Part shown: positions 1 to 10,627 of the stretch, piece after piece | Position numbering within the stretch: position 1 is the stretch's first letter | How the letters are laid out: each line of letters starts with the position of its first letter | Source of the DNA: Accumulibacter phosphatis | Lineage (GTDB): Bacteria; Pseudomonadota; Gammaproteobacteria; Burkholderiales; Rhodocyclaceae | NCBI RefSeq assembly: GCF_000024165.1 | Contig: NC_013194.1 | Location: 1,302,001 to 1,366,000, forward strand | Direction of reading: 5' to 3' | DNA: 64,000 nucleotides | The notes under the pieces: model-generated | The model's input: only the letters and a program-made list of their open reading frames with translations | Told to the model about the DNA's origin: nothing | Databases searched by the model: none | Program-made: the position numbers and the translations under genes

Positions 1-1161
1 CATCGAGTCGTAGTACATCGAGATCTCGCCGCCTTCGAAGACGCCGGTGTCGACCCGGACCTGACCTTCGACGGTCTCCGGCGGCCGGTACTTGACCAGG
101 CGGCCGACGGAAGGCAGGAAGCCGCGGAAGGGATCCTCGGCGTTGATCCGGCATTCGATCGCCCAGCCGTTCGGCTTGATGTCCTCCTGCTTGAACGGCA
201 GGGGTTCGCCGGCGGCAACGCGGATCATCAGTTCGACGAGATCGACGCCGGTGATCATCTCGGTGACCGGATGCTCGACCTGCAGGCGGGTGTTCATTTC
301 CAGGAAGTAGAACGACTTGTCCGAGCCGACGACGAACTCGACGGTGCCTGCGCTCTGGTAGTTGACGGCCTTGGCGAGTGCCACCGCCTGCTCGCCCATC
401 GCCTTGCGGATCGTGTCGTCGATGAACGGCGAGGGGGCTTCCTCGAGGACCTTCTGGTGCCGCCGCTGGATCGAACACTCGCGCTCGAGCAGGTAGACGG
501 TGTTGCCGAAGGAATCGGCGATCACCTGGATCTCGATGTGATGCGGGCCTTCGACGAATTTCTCGATGAACACGCGGTCGTCGCCGAAGCTGTTGCGGGC
601 TTCGTTGCGGCAGGCCTCGAAGCCCTCGAAGGCTTCCTTGTCGTTGAAGGCGACGCGCAGTCCCTTGCCGCCGCCGCCGGCGGACGCCTTGATCATCACC
701 GGGTAGCCGATTCCCTTGGCGATTTCGACGGCCTGTGGCGAGTCGGCGATCTCGGCATTGTAGCCAGGGATGGTGTTGACCTTCGCTTCCATCGCCAGCT
801 TCTTGGAAGCGATCTTGTCGCCCATCGCGGCGACCGAATAATGCTTCGGGCCGATGAAGATGATGCCGTTATCCTCGAGGCGGCGGGAGAACTCTTCGTT
901 CTCGGAGAGGAAGCCGTAGCCGGGGTGTACCGCCTCGGCACCAGTCGCCTGGCAGGCGGCGATGATCTTGTCGATCACCAGATACGATTCCTTGGAGGCG
1001 GCGGGGCCGATACATACGCCTTCGTCGGCCATCAGTACGTGCATCGAGTCCTTGTCGGCCTCGGAATAGACCGCGACCGTCTTGATGCCCATTTTCTTGG
1101 CGGTCTTCATGACCCGGCAGGCGATCTCGCCGCGGTTGGCGATCAGAATTTTCTTGAACAT
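1..1161 (-). CDS. pccA: Propionyl/acetyl-CoA carboxylase biotin carboxylase subunit, 3' end outside window
   Basis: This subunit carboxylates biotin with ATP and bicarbonate and passes the carboxyl group to the PccB partner. The reading frame is open from the ATG at 1161 to the window edge (387 codons). It starts MFKKILIANRGEIACRV, the classic biotin carboxylase N-terminus, and carries the ATP-grasp glycine loop KASAGGGGKGLR about 165 residues in. A GGGGAGAA Shine-Dalgarno precedes the start. It begins 19 bp after the pccB stop on the same strand, so the two are co-transcribed. The C-terminal biotin-carrier part with its biotinyl lysine would lie outside the window. The adjoining mutase operon argues for propionyl-CoA as substrate, but acetyl-CoA or another acyl-CoA cannot be excluded by sequence reading. 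Confidence 0.93.
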   Translation of the reverse strand, partial: MFKKILIANRGEIACRVMKTAKKMGIKTVAVYSEADKDSMHVLMADEGVCIGPAASKESYLVIDKIIAACQATGAEAVHPGYGFLSENEEFSRRLEDNGIIFIGPKHYSVAAMGDKIASKKLAMEAKVNTIPGYNAEIADSPQAVEIAKGIGYPVMIKASAGGGGKGLRVAFNDKEAFEGFEACRNEARNSFGDDRVFIEKFVEGPHHIEIQVIADSFGNTVYLLERECSIQRRHQKVLEEAPSPFIDDTIRKAMGEQAVALAKAVNYQSAGTVEFVVGSDKSFYFLEMNTRLQVEHPVTEMITGVDLVELMIRVAAGEPLPFKQEDIKPNGWAIECRINAEDPFRGFLPSVGRLVKYRPPETVEGQVRVDTGVFEGGEISMYYDSM

Positions 1162-1180
1162 CTCTATTTCTCCCCGTCGA

Positions 1181-2713
1181 TCAAAGCGGAATGTTGCCGT
1201 GTTTGCGCCACGGGTTTTCCAGCTGTTTGTTGCGCAGCATTGCCAGAGAGCGGCAGATGCGCTTGCGGGTCTCGTTGGGCATGATGACGTCGTCGATGAA
1301 GCCACGTGCGCCGGCGACGAAGGGGTTGGCGAACTTGGCCTTGTATTCGGCCTCGCGCGCCGCCAGTTTGGCCGGGTCGTTCTTCTCCTCGCGGAAGATG
1401 ATCTCGACCGCGCCTTTCGGTCCCATGACCGCGATTTCGGCCGATGGCCACGCGAAGTTGACATCGCCGCGCAGGTGCTTCGAGGCCATCACGTCGTAGG
1501 CACCGCCGTAGGCCTTGCGGGTGATCACGGTGATCTTCGGCACCGTGCATTCGGCGTAGGCGTAGAGCAATTTCGCCCCGTGCTTGATGATGCCGCCGTA
1601 CTCCTGTGCGGTACCGGGCATGAAGCCGGGAACGTCGACGAAGGTCACCACCGGGATGTTGAAGGCGTCGCAGTAGCGCACGAAGCGGGCGGCCTTGATC
1701 GAGCTCTTGATGTCCAGGCAGCCGGCCAGCACGAGCGGCTGGTTGGCGACGATGCCGACGGTGGAACCGTCCATGCGCGCGAAGCCGATGACGATGTTCT
1801 TGGCGTACTCGCGTTGCAGTTCGAAGAAGTCACCGTCGTCGGCGACCTTGATGATCAGTTCCTTGATGTTGTACGGTTTGTTGGCGTTGTCCGGGACCAG
1901 CGTGTCGAGCGAGAAGTCGAGACGTTCGGCCGGATCCTGCGACGGCAGGCGCGGTGGCTTTTCGCGGTTGTTCGACGGCAGGAAGCTGATGAAGCGGCGA
2001 ATCATCATCAGGGCTTCGACGTCGTTCTCGAAAGCCAGATCGGCGACGCCGGACTTGGTCGTGTGCGTGATCGCGCCCCCGAGTTCTTCGGAAGTGACGT
2101 CTTCATGCGTCACCGTCTTGACCACTTCCGGGCCGGTGACGAACATGTACGACGAGTCCTTGACCATGAAGATGAAGTCCGTCATCGACGGGCTGTAGAC
2201 CGCACCACCCGCGCACGGTCCCATGATCAGGGAGATCTGCGGTACGACGCCGGAGGCGAGAACGTTGCGCTGGAAGACATCGGCGTAACCGGCGAGCGAA
2301 GCCACGCCTTCCTGGATGCGCGCACCGCCCGAGTCGTTGAGACCGATCACCGGCGCACCGACCTTGATCGCATGATCCATGACCTTGCAGATCTTCTCGG
2401 CATGCGCTTCCGAGAGCGAGCCCCCGAAGACGGTGAAGTCCTGCGAGAAGACGAACATCAGGCGACCGTTGATCGTGCCGCAGCCGATCACGACGCCGTC
2501 ACCGGGCACCGACTGTTCGGCCATGCCGAAGTCGTTGCAGCGGTGCTCCTTGAACATGTCCCACTCTTCGAAAGAACCACTGTCGAGCAGGAGCTCGATG
2601 CGCTCGCGGGCAGCCAGTTTGCCCTTGCTGTGCTGGTTGTCGATGCGCTTCTGGCCACCACCCAGACAGGCCGCCGCGCGCTTTTCTGCTAGCTGGCGAA
2701 TAATGTCATGCAT
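1181..2713 (-). CDS. pccB: Propionyl-CoA carboxylase carboxyltransferase (beta) subunit
   Basis: The 510-residue protein transfers the carboxyl group from biotin to propionyl-CoA, giving methylmalonyl-CoA. It is full length for the family and shows both crotonase-like carboxyltransferase halves. The N-terminal half has GGSLSEAHAEK and the oxyanion-forming GGARIQEG and GPCAGGAVYSP stretches. The C-terminal half has the FVDVPGFMPGTAQE and RKAYGGAYDVM blocks. It ends ENPWRKHGNIPL, the usual C-terminus of PccB-type subunits. A GGGAG ribosome-binding site lies 8 nt before the ATG at 2713. It sits between meaB (73 bp upstream) and pccA (19 bp downstream) on the minus strand, so it belongs to the methylmalonyl-CoA operon. 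Confidence 0.95.
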   Translation of the reverse strand: MHDIIRQLAEKRAAACLGGGQKRIDNQHSKGKLAARERIELLLDSGSFEEWDMFKEHRCNDFGMAEQSVPGDGVVIGCGTINGRLMFVFSQDFTVFGGSLSEAHAEKICKVMDHAIKVGAPVIGLNDSGGARIQEGVASLAGYADVFQRNVLASGVVPQISLIMGPCAGGAVYSPSMTDFIFMVKDSSYMFVTGPEVVKTVTHEDVTSEELGGAITHTTKSGVADLAFENDVEALMMIRRFISFLPSNNREKPPRLPSQDPAERLDFSLDTLVPDNANKPYNIKELIIKVADDGDFFELQREYAKNIVIGFARMDGSTVGIVANQPLVLAGCLDIKSSIKAARFVRYCDAFNIPVVTFVDVPGFMPGTAQEYGGIIKHGAKLLYAYAECTVPKITVITRKAYGGAYDVMASKHLRGDVNFAWPSAEIAVMGPKGAVEIIFREEKNDPAKLAAREAEYKAKFANPFVAGARGFIDDVIMPNETRKRICRSLAMLRNKQLENPWRKHGNIPL

Positions 2714-2786
2714 ATGTTCTACTCCCTAACGGTCGCGTCAATCAGAACTACAAACAAGTCGGAGGTTTCGTTGCAATAGCCAAGAG

Positions 2787-3785
2787 TCAGTGCTTTAGAT
2801 AGGTCAGCAGTCGTGAAGCGGCTGCTCCGGGCGTCGTTCGCCCTTCGGCGACGTCTGCCGAGAGTTCCGGCAGCGCCGAGCGGACTGCCGGATGCGAACG
2901 GAAATAGTGACGCAGGCCCGAGTCGATCAGATTCCACATCCAGTCGACGGCCTGTCGACGGCGCTTCTCTTCGAACTCGCCGCTGGCCGTCATCGTCGTC
3001 TGGTAACGTTCGATCTCGGCCCAGAATTCGCTGATGCCGCGCTTGGCGAGCGCGCTGACGGTGAGGACCGGCGGCCGCCAGTTCGGGCTGGCGCTGCGCA
3101 GCATGGTCAGTGCGGCCTTCATCTGGCCGCGGGCAAAAGCCGCGGCGCGTTCGTCGATATCGGCCTTGTTGAAGACCACCAGGTCGGCGATTTCGACGAT
3201 GCCCTTCTTGATCGCCTGCAGGTCGTCGCCGGCGTTGGGCAACTGCAGCAGGACAAAGATATCGACCATGCCGGCGACAGTCGTCTCGGACTGCCCGACG
3301 CCGACCGTCTCGACGATGATCACGTCGAAACCCGCTGCTTCGCAGACCAGCATCGCTTCGCGCGTCTTGTCGGCGACGCCGCCCAGCGAGCCGGACGACG
3401 GGCTGGGCCGGATGAATGCCTCGTCGCGCTGGCACAGGAACTCCATACGCGTCTTGTCGCCGAGAATCGAGCCGCCGGAAACCGACGACGAGGGATCGAC
3501 GGCGAGCACGGCGACGCGCTTGCCGGCTTCGATCAAATAGAGGCCGAGAGTCTCGATGAAGGTCGACTTGCCGGCGCCCGGGGCACCGGAGATGCCGACG
3601 CGAATCGTCCGGCCGGTGTGCGGCAGCAGTGCCGTCAATACCTGGCGGGCACGCCGCTGATGATCGTGGTGCGTCGATTCGACGAGCGTGATGGTCTTGG
3701 CCAGCGCTCGCCGACGACCGGCCAGCACCCCTTCCACGAGATGCTGGTCGGCAGCCGACAGGCTGGTGGCAGAGGTGCTGGTCAT
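2787..3785 (-). CDS. meaB: Methylmalonyl-CoA mutase-associated GTPase MeaB (ArgK family)
   Basis: MeaB is a G3E-type GTPase chaperone that binds methylmalonyl-CoA mutase, gates cobalamin loading and protects the mutase from inactivation. The sequence shows the P-loop GAPGAGKST, the AVDPSS switch region, ETVGVGQSE and the specificity motif NKAD. I chose the ATG at 3785 (332 residues). An in-frame TTG at 3797 would add four residues, but the ATG has an AGGG close upstream and gives the conventional N-terminus. It lies 33 bp after the mutase stop and upstream of pccB on the same strand, the expected context. The name ArgK is historical; arginine transport kinase activity is not implied. Confidence 0.94.
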   Translation of the reverse strand: MTSTSATSLSAADQHLVEGVLAGRRRALAKTITLVESTHHDHQRRARQVLTALLPHTGRTIRVGISGAPGAGKSTFIETLGLYLIEAGKRVAVLAVDPSSSVSGGSILGDKTRMEFLCQRDEAFIRPSPSSGSLGGVADKTREAMLVCEAAGFDVIIVETVGVGQSETTVAGMVDIFVLLQLPNAGDDLQAIKKGIVEIADLVVFNKADIDERAAAFARGQMKAALTMLRSASPNWRPPVLTVSALAKRGISEFWAEIERYQTTMTASGEFEEKRRRQAVDWMWNLIDSGLRHYFRSHPAVRSALPELSADVAEGRTTPGAAASRLLTYLKH

Positions 3786-3818
3786 GTCCCTAACCAAACG
3801 TTGGTACGAGCTTGTTGC

Positions 3819-5993
<2,175 letters not shown>

Positions 5994-6099
5994 GACGGAA
6001 CCTTTCACGAAATCTGTGGATTGAGGCGGCGCTCCCGCCTTCGACGCAAGAATCATACCGACTTGGAGAATCATGCCGAGTCAGAGCCAGCTGAAACGC

Positions 6100-6128
6100 T
6101 TGACACCCCGCCCTGCGAATAATACTGT
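6100..6128 (+). promoter_or_regulatory. Candidate sigma-70 promoter for the GntR regulator
   Basis: A perfect -35 TTGACA (6100-6105) is followed after 17 bp by TACTGT (6123-6128), which keeps the key T1, A2 and T6 of the -10 hexamer. Transcription would begin near 6135, about 55 bp before the chosen GntR start codon at 6190. This supports the downstream start over the longer in-frame options. Confidence 0.45.
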
Positions 6129-6148
6129 ATCCATAATTATGAAAGCAA
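6119..6148 (-). promoter_or_regulatory. Candidate sigma-70 promoter for the scpA-meaB-pccBA operon
   Basis: On the minus strand TTGCTT (6143-6148) is followed after 18 bp by TATTAT (6119-6124), a 5/6 match to the -10 consensus. The start of scpA lies about 115 bp downstream. The -10 overlaps the -10 of the divergent GntR promoter. Assignment is by eye only. Confidence 0.4.
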
Positions 6149-6189
6149 GGTCCGATGGTGACCCTGAACAAGTCGGCAAGAAAAGATCG

Positions 6190-6861
6190 ATGGCTCCGAG
6201 TCGTATAGCGCAGACTGCCCTTTACCAGGAGGTTGCCGAGAGACTGCGCCAGCGGATTTTCGCGCACCAGATACCGCCGGGAACGCGCATCGACGAGCAG
6301 GGTCTGGCAATCGATTACGGCATCAGCCGGACGCCCTTGCGGGAAGCCTTGAAGGTCCTGGCGGCCGAAGGGCTGGTGACGCTGAGGCCCCGCCGGGGTT
6401 GCTTCGTCACCGAGATCTCCGAGCAGGATCTGGACGAGATTCTTCCCCTGATGGCCATGCTCGAAGGCCGTTGTGCGCTGGAGGCGACCGGCCGGGCGCA
6501 GGCCGCGGAGATCGCCAGGCTCGAGGCCATTCACCGGCAACTCGAGCGTTTTGCCGAGAACAATCAGATCGAGCGATTCTTCGAGGCCAATCAGGAGTTC
6601 CACTCCCAGATCCAGTTGATGGCCGGCAACCGCTGGTTGCGACAGGTGATCCAGGACCTGCGCAAGGTACTCAAGTTGACACGTCTGCTGTCGTTGAGTA
6701 TCGACGGTCGTCTGGAGCAGTCCTTGATCGAACATCGCGTCATTCTCGATGCGATCAAGGCCGGTGACGCGGTGGCCGCACAGACGGCGATGCACGATCA
6801 CATCCTGTCGGTGCGGCGCGCGCTCGTCAGAAGCATTTCGCAGCATGAGGTGCCGGCATGA
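6190..6861 (+). CDS. GntR family transcriptional regulator, FadR/FCD subfamily
   Basis: A winged helix-turn-helix lies at about residues 6-70 (PPGTRIDEQGLAIDYGISRT, then PLREALKVLAAEGLV). An all-helical FCD effector domain follows, with conserved His/Asp-type residues around EFHSQIQ and EHRVILDAI. From the ATG at 6190 the protein is 223 residues, normal for FCD regulators. The frame is open further upstream (ATG at 6139), but a promoter overlaps that region and AAGAAAAG precedes 6190. It is divergent from the methylmalonyl-CoA operon and overlaps the next gene by ATGA, so it probably controls propionyl-CoA or fatty-acid-like metabolism and itself. The effector is unknown; an acyl-CoA or dicarboxylate would fit the family. 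Confidence 0.88.
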   Translation: MAPSRIAQTALYQEVAERLRQRIFAHQIPPGTRIDEQGLAIDYGISRTPLREALKVLAAEGLVTLRPRRGCFVTEISEQDLDEILPLMAMLEGRCALEATGRAQAAEIARLEAIHRQLERFAENNQIERFFEANQEFHSQIQLMAGNRWLRQVIQDLRKVLKLTRLLSLSIDGRLEQSLIEHRVILDAIKAGDAVAAQTAMHDHILSVRRALVRSISQHEVPA

Positions 6862-7637
6862 GCGGTCGCATTCTGTGTCGCCGCGAGTCGACCATTGCGA
6901 CGGTCACTCTCGCCAATCCGGGCAAGCTCAACGCCATCGACCACGCGATGTGGCAGGAGCTGGCCGCGATTGTCGGCGAGTTGTCGGACGACGAGGAACT
7001 CCGTTGCGTGATCGTGCGTGGGGAAGGCGACCAGGCGTTTGCCGCCGGTGGCGACATCGGCGAGTTCGCCAGCAAGCGCGACACCCTCGAGCACGCGATG
7101 GCCTACCACGCGCAGGCAGGTGCCGCCTTGCTGGCACTGTTCACCTGCCGCCATCCGACGATCGCGCTGATCCAGGGGCCCTGTATCGGCGGTGGGCTGG
7201 AGCTTGCCGCGCAGTGCGACCTGCGCATTTGCGGTGCGTCCTCACGCTTCGGCGCGCCTATCAACAAGCTCGGCTTCTCGATGTATCCTGCGGAAATGGA
7301 AGCGCTGCTGCGTCTGGTCGGCTCGGCGACGCTGCTCGAAATCCTGCTCGAAGGGCGGATCCTTGGCGCCGTCGAGGCCCTGGCCAAGGGGCTCGTCACG
7401 CGTGTTGTCGCCGACGACGAAGTCGCTGCCGAAGCGTACGCCAGCGCGCGTCGCATCTGCGCCGGCGCACCTCTGGTCGCGCGCTGGCACAAGCAGTGGA
7501 TACGCCGTCTGCAGCATGACGTTCCGCTAAGCGAGGATGAACTGCGGGCGTCCTTCGCCTTTCTCGAAACGGAAGACTACCGCGAAGGCCTGGCGGCGTT
7601 CATCGAGAAACGCCAGCCGAACTTCCGTGGTCGCTGA
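6858..7637 (+). CDS. Enoyl-CoA hydratase/isomerase (crotonase) family protein
   Basis: The 259-residue crotonase fold protein has the oxyanion-hole segments AAGGDIGEF and GPCIGGGLELAAQCDLRI. The first family glutamate is present in GGGLELA. The second catalytic glutamate of classical hydratases, normally in a QPEI-type motif, is replaced: the sequence reads FGAPINKLG. Simple enoyl-CoA hydration is therefore uncertain, and isomerase, decarboxylase or hydrolase activity is possible. The ATG overlaps the GntR stop by four bases, so it is translationally coupled to the regulator. The divergent propionyl-CoA operon suggests a role in short acyl-CoA handling; this is inference. Confidence 0.88.
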   Translation: MSGRILCRRESTIATVTLANPGKLNAIDHAMWQELAAIVGELSDDEELRCVIVRGEGDQAFAAGGDIGEFASKRDTLEHAMAYHAQAGAALLALFTCRHPTIALIQGPCIGGGLELAAQCDLRICGASSRFGAPINKLGFSMYPAEMEALLRLVGSATLLEILLEGRILGAVEALAKGLVTRVVADDEVAAEAYASARRICAGAPLVARWHKQWIRRLQHDVPLSEDELRASFAFLETEDYREGLAAFIEKRQPNFRGR

Positions 7638-7646
7638 TCGCCTTCG

Positions 7647-8447
7647 TCAGGCGAACAGGCCCCACAGCATCTTGGCGGCGAGCGCGATCAGCACGACGGC
7701 GAAGAGGCGCTTCAGTGTGGCTACCGGCAAGCGGTGCGCCAGGCGCGCACCGAGCGGTGCAATCAGCATGCTCGACGGCACGAGCCAGACGAAGGCGGGC
7801 AGGTAGATGTAGCCAAGGCTCCACTCCGGCAGCCCGGGGTGTCCCCAGCCGTTGTAGATGTAGCCCAGCGAGCCGCCGATGGCAATCGGAAAGCCGACGG
7901 CAGCCGACGTGCCGATGGCATGCTGCACGCGCACGTTGCACCAGGTGAGGAAAGGTACGGTGAGCGAGCCACCACCGATGGCGACCAGCGCCGACAGCGC
8001 GCCAATGCCGACACCGACCGCAATGACGCCCGCCGCACCGGGCAAGTCGCGCGACGGCTTGGGCTTCAGATTGAGGATCATCTGCACTGCCACCAGGCAC
8101 ACGAAGGCCGTGAAGAAGATGGCCAGCGGCCGGGCCGGGATGCTCGACGCGAACAAGGTGCCAAGCAAGGTCCCGAGGAGAATCCCCGGCGTGATCTGAC
8201 CGACCACCCGCCACAGCACGGCGCCGTGCCGGTGGTGCGCACGCAGGCTGGCGAGGGCAGTGAACAGGATCGTCGCCATCGACGTGCCGAGCGCGAGATG
8301 GAGAATCTCGGAACCCGGAAAGGCAGCCTGGGCAGCGAACATCATGGTCAGCGCAGGGACCATCACCAGTCCGCCGCCAATACCGAGCATGCCGGCAAAG
8401 AAGCCGGTAAACAGGCCCAGCGTGATATACGCCAACCACCAGAGCAA
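7647..8447 (-). CDS. TauE/SafE family membrane permease (sulfite exporter-like)
   Basis: The 266-residue protein is hydrophobic throughout, with about eight membrane segments. It has the family repeat seen as GFFAGMLGIGGGLVMVPAL near the N-terminus and ALSALVAIGGGSLTVPFL in the second half. These paired glycine-rich loops are the TauE/SafE hallmark. Characterised relatives export sulfite, sulfoacetate or related anions; the substrate here is unknown. Translation appears to start at TTG (8447) after a GGGGG stretch; no upstream ATG gives a better start. It is convergent with the crotonase gene (9 bp between the stops) and stands alone. Confidence 0.88.
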   Translation of the reverse strand: MLWWLAYITLGLFTGFFAGMLGIGGGLVMVPALTMMFAAQAAFPGSEILHLALGTSMATILFTALASLRAHHRHGAVLWRVVGQITPGILLGTLLGTLFASSIPARPLAIFFTAFVCLVAVQMILNLKPKPSRDLPGAAGVIAVGVGIGALSALVAIGGGSLTVPFLTWCNVRVQHAIGTSAAVGFPIAIGGSLGYIYNGWGHPGLPEWSLGYIYLPAFVWLVPSSMLIAPLGARLAHRLPVATLKRLFAVVLIALAAKMLWGLFA

Positions 8448-8582
8448 GTGAGACCCCCGTCAAGGCCGCGGCCAGAAGGCCACTATCATCCCACGATTCC
8501 CGGCCGGGGTGCGCTTTGCCTGACCGCCGCTGACCGCGGCTGAGCGCCGGTGCGTCCCGGGCAGTGGTCGCCATCGGCCAGT

Positions 8583-9485
8583 TCACTGTTGTCCGAGGAT
8601 CTCCTCGAGCATCCGGTCTACACCGCTCTGCCAATCGGGCAGGTTCAGGGCGAAAGCGGACCGCAGCTTGCCGGTATCCAGGCGCGAGTTGGCGGGCCGA
8701 GGCGCCGGCAGCGGATAGGCACTAGCCGGCACCGCCTCGACAGCCTCCGCGGCAACGCGAATCGGCTGGCCGGCTCGTCGCGCCTGCTCGACGACATGTC
8801 GGGCGTAGCCATGCCAGCTGGTCTCGCCGCCGGCAGCCAGGTGATAGAGACCGGCGAGTTCGGGGCGCTGACGAGCGCTGCGAATCGCATGTGCGGTGAC
8901 ATCGGCGAGGAGTTCGGCGCCGGTCGGCGCACCGATCTGGTCCGCGATGACGCGCAGATGATCGCGCTCCGCCGCCAGACGCAGCATCGTCCGGGCGAAG
9001 TTGTTGCCGCGTGCGGCGTACACCCAGCTGGTGCGGAAGATCAGGTGCTTGTCGCAACGATGGCCAATGGCCAGTTCGCCGGCCAGTTTGGTCTGGCCAT
9101 AGACGCCGAGCGGAGCGGGGGTATCCGTTTCCAGCCACGGCGTTTCGCCGCTGCCGTCGAACACGTAGTCCGTCGAGTAATGGACCAGCCAGGCACCCAG
9201 CCGGGCGGCTTCCTCGGCCAGCACGGCGGGCGCGCGCGCGTTGATGGTGCTGGCCAGATCCGGTTCCGCTTCGGCCTTGTCCACTGCGGTATGAGCGGCG
9301 GCATTGACGATGACGTCGGGCGCGACTTCGCGTACGCAGACGGCCAGACCGGCGAGATTGCTGAAATCGCCGCACAGGCTGCCATCCCCTTCGCAGTCGA
9401 GTGCGACGACCTGGCCGAGCGGTGCCAGACTGCGCTGCAGTTCCCAGCCAACCTGGCCGCGCTTGCCGAACAGCAGGATCTTCAT
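8583..9485 (-). CDS. rfbD: dTDP-4-dehydrorhamnose reductase
   Basis: This extended SDR reduces dTDP-4-keto-L-rhamnose to dTDP-L-rhamnose. The 300-residue protein begins MKILLFGKRGQVGWELQ, which contains the GxxGxxG nucleotide-binding loop. It has the catalytic region YSTDYVFDG and the Tyr-x3-Lys pair in VYGQTKLAGE. The ATG at 9485 overlaps the rfbB stop by ATGA and fits family length; the frame extends upstream into rfbB but the longer N-terminus is not family-like. It is the last gene of the rfbB-rfbD pair. The thymidylyltransferase (rfbA) and epimerase (rfbC) normally in this pathway are not in the window. Confidence 0.93.
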   Translation of the reverse strand: MKILLFGKRGQVGWELQRSLAPLGQVVALDCEGDGSLCGDFSNLAGLAVCVREVAPDVIVNAAAHTAVDKAEAEPDLASTINARAPAVLAEEAARLGAWLVHYSTDYVFDGSGETPWLETDTPAPLGVYGQTKLAGELAIGHRCDKHLIFRTSWVYAARGNNFARTMLRLAAERDHLRVIADQIGAPTGAELLADVTAHAIRSARQRPELAGLYHLAAGGETSWHGYARHVVEQARRAGQPIRVAAEAVEAVPASAYPLPAPRPANSRLDTGKLRSAFALNLPDWQSGVDRMLEEILGQQ

Positions 9486-10549
9486 TGGTCGCGTCCCTGG
9501 TAGTTCTTCTCGACCCATTCGCGATAGGCGCCGGACTGCACGTTCCTGACCCAGTCCTGGTTCTCCAGGTACCACTGCACGGTCTTGCGAATTCCGCTGG
9601 CGAAGGTCTCGGCAGGCCGCCAGCCCAGTTCGCTTTCGATCTTGCGGGCGTCGATGGCGTAGCGCCGGTCGTGGCCAGGCCGGTCGGCGACGTAAACGAT
9701 CTGGTCACGGTACGGCTTGCCGTCGCCGCGCGCGCGCAGTTCGTCGAGCAGGAGACAAACCGTGTGCACGATGTCGAGGTTGGGCTTCTCGTTCCAGCCG
9801 CCGATGTTGTAGGTTTCACCGGGGCGACCGGCATCGAGCACGCGCCGGATGGCACTGCAGTGATCCCTGACGTAGAGCCAGTCGCGAATCTGCTGGCCGT
9901 CGCCATAGACCGGCAAGGGCTTGCCGGCGAGGGCATTGACGATCACCAGCGGGATCAGCTTCTCGGGAAAATGGTAGGGGCCGTAGTTGTTCGAACAGTT
10001 TGTGGTCAACACCGGCAGGCCATAGGTGTGATGGTAGGCTCGCACCAGATGGTCGCTCGCCGCCTTGCTTGCCGAATAGGGACTGTTGGGTTCATAGCGG
10101 TGGAGTTCGCTGAAGGCGGGCTCGTCTCTGGCGAGCGAGCCATAGACCTCGTCGGTCGAGACGTGGAGAAAGCGGAAGCGTCTCTGGGCCTCGTCCGGCA
10201 GGCTGCCCCAGTAGCCGCGGGTGGCTTCCAGCAGGTGGAAGCTGCCGACGATATTGGTCTGGATAAAGTCTTCCGGGCCGTGAATCGATCGGTCGACATG
10301 GGATTCGGCGGCGAAATTGACGATGGCGCGCGGCTGATGGCGGGCAAGCAGCTGGCTCGTCAAGGCGGCGTCGCCGATGTCGCCGTGCACGAAGATGTGG
10401 CGTGGGTCACCGGCCAGCGAGGACAGGTTTTCGCGATTGCCCGCATAGGTCAGCTTGTCGAGGTTGACGATCGCCTCGTCGCTCTGCGCCAGCCAGTCGA
10501 GAACGAAGTTTGCTCCGATGAAGCCGGCGCCGCCGGTAACCAGAATCAT
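9482..10549 (-). CDS. rfbB: dTDP-glucose 4,6-dehydratase
   Basis: The enzyme oxidises and dehydrates dTDP-glucose to dTDP-4-keto-6-deoxyglucose, feeding rhamnose and other deoxysugars for surface polysaccharide. The 355-residue protein starts MILVTGGAGFIGANFV, the NAD-binding loop. It has HVSTDEVYGSL (catalytic Asp-Glu pair) and PYSASKAASDHLVRAY with the Tyr-x3-Lys catalytic pair. AAGGAG lies 6 nt before the start. It is coupled to rfbD by a 4-base overlap and lies 78 bp after the GDP-mannose synthesis gene on the same strand. These genes probably form an envelope-sugar operon. Confidence 0.95.
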   Translation of the reverse strand: MILVTGGAGFIGANFVLDWLAQSDEAIVNLDKLTYAGNRENLSSLAGDPRHIFVHGDIGDAALTSQLLARHQPRAIVNFAAESHVDRSIHGPEDFIQTNIVGSFHLLEATRGYWGSLPDEAQRRFRFLHVSTDEVYGSLARDEPAFSELHRYEPNSPYSASKAASDHLVRAYHHTYGLPVLTTNCSNNYGPYHFPEKLIPLVIVNALAGKPLPVYGDGQQIRDWLYVRDHCSAIRRVLDAGRPGETYNIGGWNEKPNLDIVHTVCLLLDELRARGDGKPYRDQIVYVADRPGHDRRYAIDARKIESELGWRPAETFASGIRKTVQWYLENQDWVRNVQSGAYREWVEKNYQGRDQ

Positions 10550-10627
10550 GTCGCGCTCCTTCCAGGAGAATTGGGAAAAGGGGAGGGCCGTGACCGACGC
10601 GTCACGGTGTGCTTCCGGCGATCGCGT

